39,238 bases of DNA. Source: an uncultured Pseudomonadota bacterium (GTDB lineage: Bacteria > Pseudomonadota > Alphaproteobacteria > Rs-D84). The notes beneath the pieces were generated by a model. It saw nothing but the letters and a program-made list of their open reading frames with translations, did no database searches and was not told the origin of the DNA. Position 1 is the first letter of the stretch. Each line of letters starts with the position of its first letter. Shown here piece after piece: positions 8,330-14,565 of this stretch. The DNA lies in assembly GCA_949292385.1 (NCBI GenBank), contig CASEZC010000013.1:1-39238 (forward strand), written 5' to 3'. Position numbers and translations under genes: made by a program.

Positions 8330-8359
8330 TTGAAAAATGTATGTCGTTTGTTCTATAAA
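8330..8359 (+). promoter_or_regulatory. Promoter of the hydrolase-like gene and ruvB
   Basis: TTGAAA (8330-8335), 18-base spacer, TATAAA (8354-8359). It is back-to-back with the promoter on the opposite strand at 8284-8313. Confidence 0.6.
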
Positions 8360-8401
8360 GTAAACGGAATTATATTTTTATTTAGAAAGGATGGTGAAAT
8401 A

Positions 8402-9061
8402 ATGGTGGATATCGTAATATCAGGCGAAGCTGGTAAATTGCATGCGGTTTATCATAAATCTGCCGTTCCGGCAGCGCCTTTGGCCGTGGTGTTGTCTGGC
8501 AATCCAAGACAGAAGCACCATATGAATGACCGCGTTTCTTACGCTATGTTCAGAGCTTTTATGGATATAGGCTTTTCCGTTTTGCGTTTTAACTATCGCG
8601 GTGTTAATGACTCGGAAGGTTCTATAGGTACAACTTCTGAAAATATGTTGGACATAGCAACTGTTATAGACTGGATTCAGAATAAAAATGAAGACAGCGA
8701 TAAAATATGGTTGGCTGGTAACCAACTGGGGGCTTGGTATGTTTTACAGGCTATGATGCGTAGACCGGAAGTTTCTGGCTTTGCTTTGGTATCCCCTGAC
8801 CCGTCTGTATCTGATTTTGCTTTCTTGTCTCCTCGTCCAAATCGTGGTTTGTTATTGCAAGGTGCTGCGGAATCTGATGACGCAAAAGCTTTTGCAACGC
8901 ATTTAACACAGGTTCTTAAAAAGCAGGCTCAGATAGATTTGGAAACAATACGTGTAAAAAATGCAGATGCAACTTATTCGCAGCCGGCAGATTTAAGACA
9001 GATGTATAATGACTTGAAAGCTTATGTTGGCCGTGAAAACGCTGATAATAAATTGTTGTAA
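8402..9061 (+). CDS. Alpha/beta-hydrolase-fold protein, probably catalytically dead
   Basis: The 219-aa protein matches the layout of the COG2945-type alpha/beta hydrolases: an early LAVVLSGNPRQKHHMNDR segment, FSVLRFNYRGVNDSEG, and the nucleophile-elbow region LAGNQLGAWYVLQAMMRRPE. In active relatives the elbow reads GxSxG (GFSFGA-like). Here it is G106-N-Q108-L-G110, with Gln in place of the nucleophilic Ser. The usual late acid and the His of the GADHFF-like motif are also not evident (NADATYSQPADL). The fold is therefore recognisable but hydrolysis is unlikely. The start at 8402 was chosen over an upstream TTG because AGAAAGGATGG precedes it. ruvB follows 13 bases later, where other alphaproteobacteria would have ruvC-ruvA. 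Confidence 0.8.
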   Translation: MVDIVISGEAGKLHAVYHKSAVPAAPLAVVLSGNPRQKHHMNDRVSYAMFRAFMDIGFSVLRFNYRGVNDSEGSIGTTSENMLDIATVIDWIQNKNEDSDKIWLAGNQLGAWYVLQAMMRRPEVSGFALVSPDPSVSDFAFLSPRPNRGLLLQGAAESDDAKAFATHLTQVLKKQAQIDLETIRVKNADATYSQPADLRQMYNDLKAYVGRENADNKLL

Positions 9062-9074
9062 AAGGTAAAAATAA

Positions 9075-10064
9075 GTGCAACCAAACGATAGATTCTTAGA
9101 TCCAAATATTCCTGATGAAATGGCTGCTTCTATCAGACCGCGCGCCTTGTCTGATTTTATAGGTCATGAAAGTTTAAAGCAGAATTTGTCTGTTTTTATA
9201 TCTGGGGCGAAAAGTCGTGGTGAAGCCATGGACCATGTTTTGTTATATGGACCTCCGGGGCTTGGAAAAACTACACTGGCGCATATTGTTGCGAATGAAT
9301 TGGGTACTAATTTCAGGGCGACTGCAGCACCTATGCTTACAAAACAAGGTGATTTGGCTGCTATATTGACTTCTTTGGAACCGATGGATGTTTTGTTTAT
9401 TGATGAAATTCATCGTTTGCCAACGGCTATTGAAGAAGTTTTGTACTCTGCTATGGAAGATTTTAAGCTTGATATCATGCTTGGTGAGGGTCCAAGTGCA
9501 AAAAGCGTAAGAATTGACCTGCCCCCATTTACTTTGGTCGGTGCAACAACGCGCACAGGTTTGTTGTCTAATCCATTGAGAGATAGATTTGGAATAGATT
9601 TGCGGTTGTCGTTTTATTCGCCTAAGGATTTAGCAAAAATTATATCTCGCAGTGCGAATATCTTGGGAACGCCTATTGATGAAATTGGTGCAGAGATGTT
9701 GGCGCAAAGCGCGCGTGGTACGCCGCGTATAGCAAATAGATTGCTTAAACGTGCGCGTGATTTTGCCGCTGCTTTAGGAAAAATAAATATTTCGGCAGAT
9801 ACCATAAAAACAACGCTCGTCCAGTTGCATATAGACGGTTGCGGATTGGATGAAATTGACCGAGAATACATGAATACAATTATAAAGCATTATGCAGGCG
9901 GTCCAGTCGGTATAGAGAATTTGGCGGCAGCGTTGTCAGAACCTGCAGATACAATAGAAGACGTTATAGAACCGTATTTGATGCAACTTGGGTTTATTCA
10001 GCGCACACCACGTGGAAGAATTGTTACAGAATCTGGTTATGCGCATTTAGGGCTTGTAAAATAA
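9075..10064 (+). CDS. ruvB: Holliday junction branch migration ATPase RuvB
   Basis: RuvB is the hexameric AAA+ motor that drives branch migration with RuvA. The 329-aa protein has Walker A GPPGLGKT (59-66), Walker [10 protein letters not shown] with D110-E111, the sensor/arginine-finger region TLVGATTR and the C-terminal winged helix with [16 protein letters not shown]. The GTG start at 9075 (MQPNDRF) is the only one that gives the normal N-terminus and has AAAGG upstream. Neither ruvA nor ruvC lies in the window, whereas the ruvCAB-ybgC-tolQRAB-pal order is common in alphaproteobacteria, so the ruv locus is split or reduced here. Confidence 0.98.
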   Translation: MQPNDRFLDPNIPDEMAASIRPRALSDFIGHESLKQNLSVFISGAKSRGEAMDHVLLYGPPGLGKTTLAHIVANELGTNFRATAAPMLTKQGDLAAILTSLEPMDVLFIDEIHRLPTAIEEVLYSAMEDFKLDIMLGEGPSAKSVRIDLPPFTLVGATTRTGLLSNPLRDRFGIDLRLSFYSPKDLAKIISRSANILGTPIDEIGAEMLAQSARGTPRIANRLLKRARDFAAALGKINISADTIKTTLVQLHIDGCGLDEIDREYMNTIIKHYAGGPVGIENLAAALSEPADTIEDVIEPYLMQLGFIQRTPRGRIVTESGYAHLGLVK

Positions 10065-10150
10065 TCCTGTGTAAAAAACATTTAAAGCGCATAAATTGCG
10101 GGATGTTTGTACGGGTGTAGTGTGGTTAATTTAGGGTAACAGAGGTAAAA

Positions 10151-10525
10151 ATGAAAGTTCATAAATTTCCTTTTTCCGTTGCGTATGCTGATACGGATGC
10201 CGGTGGTATAGTTTATCACGGGCGTTATATAGAGGTTGCAGAACGCGCCCGTATGCAGTGGCTAAAGGGTATAGATTTTCCTGATGGTGATGTAGGTTTT
10301 GTTGTTCGAGAGCTTAATATAAAATACATAAAACCTTTGAAATTGGGCGAAGATTTTTATGTTGAAAGTCAGATAACAAAAGTTGGTGCCGCATCTTTGG
10401 GTGCAGAACAAAAATTTGTAAAAGATGGCGATATTTGTGCTATAATAAACATTAATATTGCTTATATCGGTTCGGACTTGCGTCCAAAAAGAATACCAGA
10501 TAATATAATGACAAAATTGTCTTAA
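10151..10525 (+). CDS. ybgC: YbgC-family acyl-CoA thioesterase
   Basis: Hot-dog-fold thioesterase that is usually the first gene of the Tol-Pal cluster. The 124-aa protein carries the family signature AYADTDAGGIVYHGRYIEVAERAR (in part), with the active-site Asp in the DTDAGG motif and a nearby His. Length is normal. AGAGGT precedes the ATG. The 86-base gap from ruvB holds no gene; a weak promoter (TTGCGG-16-TAGTGT near 10096-10123) could serve ybgC, but read-through from ruvB is equally likely. tolQ follows 22 bases later. Confidence 0.94.
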   Translation: MKVHKFPFSVAYADTDAGGIVYHGRYIEVAERARMQWLKGIDFPDGDVGFVVRELNIKYIKPLKLGEDFYVESQITKVGAASLGAEQKFVKDGDICAIININIAYIGSDLRPKRIPDNIMTKLS

Positions 10526-10547
10526 AATGAAATAAAAAGGGGAAAAA

Positions 10548-11051
10548 ATGACAAATACTTTTTCATTAACAACATTGTTTACTGGTGATTTGATGACGTT
10601 GTTTATATCATTGGTTTTGGTTTTGGGCAGTGTTATTTCTTGGGCTATCATAATTGAAAAAATTCGCTTGTGGCGTTTTCAAAAAAGAAATCCTGTAAAA
10701 GTAAAAAATACAGATAATCTTTCTGTTATCGCAGATAAATTGATAAGACCTTTTGATAGAAATTTATGGTTTTTGTCCATGGTTTCTTATGTTGCACCTT
10801 TTATAGGTTTGTTCGGTACTATTTGGGGTGTAATGGATTCTTTCGCTTCGATTGGCGTTAATCAATCTGTAAGTATAGGAGTAATTGCCCCTGGTTTGGC
10901 AACAGCGCTTGGAACAACTGCATTGGGTTTGATTGCTGCTGTGCCTGCTGCGATTGCTTATCAATATTTTTCTAAAAAATCTGATGATTTATATGATACG
11001 TTGACAGAATCTTGTAAAGAAATGAAAACTACAAAAGTAAAAAATAAATAA
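10548..11051 (+). CDS. tolQ: TolQ/ExbB-family proton-channel protein, short form
   Basis: TolQ forms the inner-membrane proton channel with TolR that energises TolA for outer-membrane constriction. Three membrane helices are seen: about 12-38 (LMTLFISLVLVLGSVISWAI), about 80-105 (VAPFIGLFGTIWGVMDSF) and about 115-145 (APGLATALGTTALGLIAAV). The PFIGLFGTIWGVM and ATALGTTALGL signatures are diagnostic. At 167 aa it is about 60 residues shorter than Escherichia coli TolQ, the loss falling in the cytoplasmic loop between helices 1 and 2. Position between ybgC and tolR supports TolQ over ExbB. AAGGGGA precedes the ATG. Confidence 0.93.
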   Translation: MTNTFSLTTLFTGDLMTLFISLVLVLGSVISWAIIIEKIRLWRFQKRNPVKVKNTDNLSVIADKLIRPFDRNLWFLSMVSYVAPFIGLFGTIWGVMDSFASIGVNQSVSIGVIAPGLATALGTTALGLIAAVPAAIAYQYFSKKSDDLYDTLTESCKEMKTTKVKNK

Positions 11052-11063
11052 AGGTTCGCTAAT

Positions 11064-11465
11064 ATGTCTCGTAGAAGATTAAGAAATTCAGATGCCAGCA
11101 TTTCTTTAACGCCTATGATTGATATCATGACGGTGTTGTTGGCGGTGTTTATGGTTACTACACCTATGCTTACAACTGGTATCGATTTAGATTTGCCACG
11201 TGCAGGAAATTCTGCTTTGTCTGGTAATGACCATGCTATTCAAATAAGCGTAGATGCTGCTGGAAAATATTACGTCGGTGAGACTCAGTTGGCATTGGAT
11301 GATGTTGTAAAACGTGTTATTGCAATGCGCGGTGAAAACGCTCAGTTAACAATAATGATAAACGGTGACAAAAGCGCAGATTACGGCGCGGTCATGTCTG
11401 TCATGGGTAAATTGAAAGATGCTGGTTTCCAGCGCGTTGGGTTACGTACGCAAATAGAAAAATAA
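11064..11465 (+). CDS. tolR: TolR biopolymer transport protein
   Basis: TolR couples the TolQ proton channel to TolA. The N-terminal membrane helix (about 18-34) contains the proton-path Asp20 in the motif TPMIDIMTVLLAVFMV, followed by TGIDLDLPRAG and a periplasmic ExbD/TolR domain (about 55-133) ending VGLRTQIEK. The 133-aa length is normal. It starts 12 bases after tolQ with AAAGG as ribosome site and is followed by tolA with only one base between, so the three genes are co-translated. Confidence 0.95.
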   Translation: MSRRRLRNSDASISLTPMIDIMTVLLAVFMVTTPMLTTGIDLDLPRAGNSALSGNDHAIQISVDAAGKYYVGETQLALDDVVKRVIAMRGENAQLTIMINGDKSADYGAVMSVMGKLKDAGFQRVGLRTQIEK

Positions 11466-11466
11466 A

Positions 11467-12291
11467 ATGAATATGATAACAGATAGATTTTCTTCTGAAA
11501 ACTTGTTGATGTCTGTTTGTGGGCATTTGTTGCTTGTTGCAATAATGATAACGTCCTTTATCGTGGTTGTTGACAGAGCTAAACTTGTTTCCCCAGACAG
11601 AATTGAGATTATGGAAATAGATTTGGATTCTGTGAAAGTAAGTGGGGATGAAAGCATTTTATATAATGTAAACCCAGAAGAAGAACCGGAACCAGAGCCT
11701 GCACAAGAAGAAAAGGCTAAGCAGGTAGAACCGGTGGTAAAAACAGAAGAACAAGAACCAGAAGAAGTTCAGGAAGAACCGATAGAAACGCCTAGTTTAG
11801 TAGAAGAAAAGCCAGAGCCGGTCGTAGAAGAAATTGTAGAACCAGAAGAAAAAGAAGAAAAAAAAGAAGAAGTAAAAGACGAAATATCGAAAGACGAAAC
11901 AAAAGAAGAAGCACCAAAACCTAAAAAGAAGAAAACGGTTGTTAGGGTAAATAGAGAAGTTGTTTCTTTGAATCGTACTCTTACTGTATCGGTTGTTGAT
12001 GCGTTACGTGTTGCCATGACAAGATGTTGGACGATAGATTCTTCTCATGAGGACATAGAAAACATTCGTGCTGTTGCACATTTGACAATGAGAAAAAATG
12101 GAACTGTTCGAGATGTTTGGTTTGAATCTGCTGCGCGTGAGCAATCGGATCCTGCTTTTGCTTATGTTTTGCAGACAATTAGACGTGCAATAGAAGTTTG
12201 TCAGCCATTCAGAATGTTACCGGCAAATGAATTTGATAAGTGGGAGAAAATACAATTAACTTTCTATCCAAGTCAAGAAAAGGTTATGTAA
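11467..12291 (+). CDS. tolA: TolA-like envelope-spanning protein
   Basis: TolA spans the periplasm and links TolQR to Pal. The 274-aa protein has one N-terminal membrane helix (about 14-36), a Glu/Pro/Lys-rich periplasmic arm (about 70-160, repeats such as EEPEPEP, EEKPEPVVEE, EKEEKKEEVKDE) and a C-terminal globular domain (about 175-274) with AMTRCWTIDSS and VCQPFRMLPANEFDKWEKIQLTF, matching alphaproteobacterial TolA ends. The arm is acidic and proline-rich instead of the Ala/Lys-rich helix of enterobacteria. No Shine-Dalgarno is visible, so it probably relies on coupling to tolR. tolB and pal, normally next, are absent. Confidence 0.88.
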   Translation: MNMITDRFSSENLLMSVCGHLLLVAIMITSFIVVVDRAKLVSPDRIEIMEIDLDSVKVSGDESILYNVNPEEEPEPEPAQEEKAKQVEPVVKTEEQEPEEVQEEPIETPSLVEEKPEPVVEEIVEPEEKEEKKEEVKDEISKDETKEEAPKPKKKKTVVRVNREVVSLNRTLTVSVVDALRVAMTRCWTIDSSHEDIENIRAVAHLTMRKNGTVRDVWFESAAREQSDPAFAYVLQTIRRAIEVCQPFRMLPANEFDKWEKIQLTFYPSQEKVM

Positions 12292-12318
12292 AAAAAGCGC
12301 CCTTTTGGGCGTTTTTTT
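12291..12318. terminator. Shared bidirectional terminator of tolA and rnpB
   Basis: CGCCC-TTTT-GGGCG (12298-12311), with A6 on the left and T7 on the right, directly between the tolA stop and the 3' end of the convergent RNase P RNA gene. Confidence 0.88.
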
Positions 12319-12323
12319 ATTTT

Positions 12324-12641
12324 ACAGAAACGCGATAAGCCGGATTCTGTCCTGCCCTGGCCCAGTCTGTTAAACTTAACCAAGGTAGTGAGCATAATTA
12401 ATCTGCATAATGTGTTGCCACAAAATGTCAAGCCTTCTACCCGTCCCCAACTTGGGACCTGTATAGGGGACCTATTTGAAGTTGCTGCGCATAGAGATTG
12501 CCCGTTTCACTCGAATTTAATCGTTTCGTCACTGTTGCTCTAATCGTCGGATTGCTCCGCTCGGTAATTAGCCGATATGCTGTCCCACGCAGTCCGGACT
12601 TTCCTCCGTCAAATAATGACGGCTATGCTCTGCATTTCTGT
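12324..12641 (-). ncRNA. rnpB: RNase P RNA (bacterial type A, compact)
   Basis: Catalytic RNA that removes tRNA 5' leaders. On the minus strand the universal 5' motif GAGGAAAGTCCGGACT (about 12593-12608) and the conserved 3' motif ACAGAATCCGGCTTAT are present. The ends were set by a perfect ten-base P1 helix: ACAGAAATGC at the 5' end (12632-12641) pairs with GCGTTTCTGT at the 3' end (12324-12333). GGGACGGGTAGAAGG and the GACGGAGGAAAG core are also typical. At about 318 nt it is shorter than the usual 350-400 nt, so peripheral helices are probably reduced. It converges on tolA and has its own promoter. Confidence 0.96.
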
Positions 12642-12649
12642 GTGCAAGA

Positions 12650-12677
12650 ATTTTAGTAGAATATAAAAAAAATGCAA
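12650..12677 (-). promoter_or_regulatory. Promoter of rnpB
   Basis: Minus strand TTGCAT (12672-12677), 16-base spacer, TAAAAT (12650-12655). The -10 ends nine bases before the P1 5' end, which suits direct synthesis of the mature 5' end. Confidence 0.65.
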
Positions 12678-12763
12678 TAAAAATAAAAAATATGTTTTTT
12701 CTCTTGCGTGTTGTAAGGCTTTTTTTATAGAATTAGTAACAAAAGAGAAAAAGAAGTAGGGAA

Positions 12764-14152
12764 ATGTTTAAGTTTTTACATAAATTTACTGTTTTTTTTG
12801 TATTTTTTTCAGCTTTTATAATTAGTGATGCTTTGGCGGCGGGATATTCATGTCCTACGTATAAAAGATATACAAGTTGTAGTTATGGTTATTATATGAC
12901 ATCAAGTTCGTCCTCAACAACATGTAATACAACACCAACAGCAGGAAATGCATGTAGACCTTGTACCGCTTATGGAAGTGGTTATTCTTGTCCTGGGGGA
13001 ACGGACTGTCCGAAAAAAATTATTACTTGTTCTGCAGGATATTATTTGCCCTCTAAAACTACGTCGTGTTCTCGTTGTACGGCAAATTATTATTGCCCTG
13101 GTGGGACGTATGTACAATCTGATTCTATTGATCAGGGGAGAACTGCTTGCCCGAAGGGGTTCCCTACATCTGCTGCAGGCGCAACGTCTAAGAACCGTTG
13201 TTATTTTAATATTCCTGCAGGAACCGAGGCTTTCTGGTCTAGTGAATCTTATGCACCGACGACTTACCCATGTTCTGAAAAATATTATTGTAAGGCGTTT
13301 AAATATTATCCTACAAGCTCTGAATCTTCATATAAGATTGCTTGTCCTACTCGTTATCCTTTGTCAGCAAGTGGTTCGGATAGTAAACAAGATTGTTATG
13401 TTACAATTCCGGCTTTGGGTTATATTAAGGGGACAGTTACTGGTAATGAATTAGACGATGGTGTTTTTCCTTTTACTCCTTGTAGTTCGGTAATAAATAG
13501 TTATTGTCCTGGTGGAAAGTTGTACTATGGTACTACGGGTGAAAATATAGGACTTGAATCTTGTCCTACAAACTATCCATATTCTGCCGCGTCTTCGGAT
13601 GCTATTACAGACTGTTATGCGAGTGTACAGGCTGGGTATTATATGTCGTCGTCAGGAAAGAAAATTTGTCCTGTAGGTACTTATAAAGGTAGTCATAATG
13701 TTTATTATAACAATACGTCAACTTGTTCTAATTGTTCGTCTGGATGGACTGATGGAGGACCAGGTTCGACGTCGTCTGAAGAGTGTAGAAAAAATATACC
13801 TGCTGGTTCATGGTTTAACGGTTTTTCTGTGCAGTTATGTCCTTCGGGTGAGTATAGTGAGGCTCATTATGTAACTTCTAGTTCTTCTAGTCCGAGTTCT
13901 GGTTGTAGTGTTTGTCCTGATTATGCACCTTTTTCACCTACAGGTGCTGAGGGAGTCGCAGCTTGTGGAAGGTTATTGCATATAGGCGATAGTACGTTAT
14001 ACTTACGTAGTGGTAAAAAGACTATACCTTCTTTGAATATATTAATTGATGGTAAGCAGTTCTATGGAAACTTAAGTACTTCTATTACCAGTCAGTTTAA
14101 AATAAAGTCTGGCAGTACCACATATTCACTGTATGATGATACTATGGATTAA
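12764..14152 (+). CDS. Cysteine-rich secreted repeat protein, 462 aa
   Basis: Family not recognised. A Sec signal peptide (residues 1-25, ending DALA/A) is followed by a Cys/Ser/Tyr/Gly-rich body with over thirty cysteines. A diverged repeat recurs four times: ACPKGFPTSAAGATSKNRC (128-146), ACPTRYPLSASGSDSKQDC (193-211), SCPTNYPYSAASSDAITDC (266-284) and CSSGWTDGGPGSTSSEEC (324-341), each followed by a (Y/R)xxIPAG-like link. CPGG and AGYY motifs resemble ephrin-receptor-like GCC2/GCC3 cysteine modules. The last 59 residues (404-462) lack cysteine and form a separate beta-rich module with SLNILIDGKQFYGNL, possibly an anchor or sorting domain. Codon use looks like that of its neighbours. It stands alone with a strong terminator. 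A weak ribosome site (AGTAGGGAA) precedes the ATG. Surface or adhesive role is a guess. Confidence 0.82.
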   Translation: MFKFLHKFTVFFVFFSAFIISDALAAGYSCPTYKRYTSCSYGYYMTSSSSSTTCNTTPTAGNACRPCTAYGSGYSCPGGTDCPKKIITCSAGYYLPSKTTSCSRCTANYYCPGGTYVQSDSIDQGRTACPKGFPTSAAGATSKNRCYFNIPAGTEAFWSSESYAPTTYPCSEKYYCKAFKYYPTSSESSYKIACPTRYPLSASGSDSKQDCYVTIPALGYIKGTVTGNELDDGVFPFTPCSSVINSYCPGGKLYYGTTGENIGLESCPTNYPYSAASSDAITDCYASVQAGYYMSSSGKKICPVGTYKGSHNVYYNNTSTCSNCSSGWTDGGPGSTSSEECRKNIPAGSWFNGFSVQLCPSGEYSEAHYVTSSSSSPSSGCSVCPDYAPFSPTGAEGVAACGRLLHIGDSTLYLRSGKKTIPSLNILIDGKQFYGNLSTSITSQFKIKSGSTTYSLYDDTMD

Positions 14153-14156
14153 TAAA

Positions 14157-14180
14157 ACCCCGCTTTTGCGGGGCTTTTTA
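14157..14180 (+). terminator. Intrinsic terminator of the 462-aa gene
   Basis: CCCCGC-TTTT-GCGGGG (14158-14173), then C and T5, starting six bases after the stop. Confidence 0.88.
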
Positions 14181-14203
14181 TTTTATAAATTTTTTAGTGC
14201 ATT

Positions 14204-14419
14204 TTAATGTCTTTCGCCTTGATGTTTTGCGGCTTTTAATGCTGTTACCAATGATTGTTCAGCGATTTGACGCAGCTTTTGTGCAAATGTACGCATATTC
14301 ATTGCATCCGCAACGCTGTCGCCAAAAAGTTGTGCTATGTATTCAATTTGTGTGGGTGCAATTACAAATACGTCGCTGGTTATATTAGATGGACTGAGTC
14401 GATATACGTTTTCTTTCAT
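14204..14419 (-). CDS. Small hypothetical protein, 71 aa, divergent from secA
   Basis: Unrecognised. The ATG at 14419 is preceded by a very strong ribosome site (GGGGGAGGAAT), and a promoter with a perfect TATAAT lies upstream, so I consider the gene real. The protein begins MKENVYRLSPSNITSDVFVIAPTQ (in part), has no signal peptide or membrane helix and forms an amphipathic helical C-terminal half (FGDSVADAMNMRTFAQKLRQIAEQSL) ending in basic residues. The leader between promoter and start can form a seven-pair hairpin (AAGTGTC with GGCACTT) immediately before the Shine-Dalgarno. It converges on the 462-aa gene and is divergent from secA, with overlapping promoters. Confidence 0.7.
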   Translation of the reverse strand: MKENVYRLSPSNITSDVFVIAPTQIEYIAQLFGDSVADAMNMRTFAQKLRQIAEQSLVTALKAAKHQGERH

Positions 14420-14493
14420 AATTATTCCTCCCCCAATAAGTGCCAATATTAATAAAAAAGTTCATTCTGACACTTGTTTGTTCCTTTGCTTGC

Positions 14494-14521
14494 ATTATAT
14501 CATAAAGTATCTTGACCGCAA
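14494..14521 (-). promoter_or_regulatory. Promoter of the 71-aa gene
   Basis: Minus strand TTGCGG (14516-14521), 16-base spacer, TATAAT (14494-14499). Its -35 box overlaps the secA -35 box on the other strand. Confidence 0.6.
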
Positions 14522-14540
14522 GGCGCAAAATTGCTATACC
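14512..14540 (+). promoter_or_regulatory. Promoter of secA
   Basis: TTGACC (14512-14517), 17-base spacer, TATACC (14535-14540), about 25 bases before the secA ATG. Confidence 0.6.
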
Positions 14541-14565
14541 ATTCAAGAAAAGATAAGGAAAAAGT

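Noticed and set aside
8330-8401. Longer N-terminus of the hydrolase-like protein from a TTG
   Set aside because: It overlaps the promoter and lacks family similarity; the ATG at 8402 has a good ribosome site.
10262-10651. 129-aa minus-strand frame over ybgC and tolQ
   Set aside because: It covers two confident genes and has no ribosome site or promoter on that strand.
12324-12641. Possible gene or riboswitch for the following 462-aa gene in this gap
   Set aside because: The conserved motifs and ten-pair P1 helix identify it as RNase P RNA on the opposite strand.
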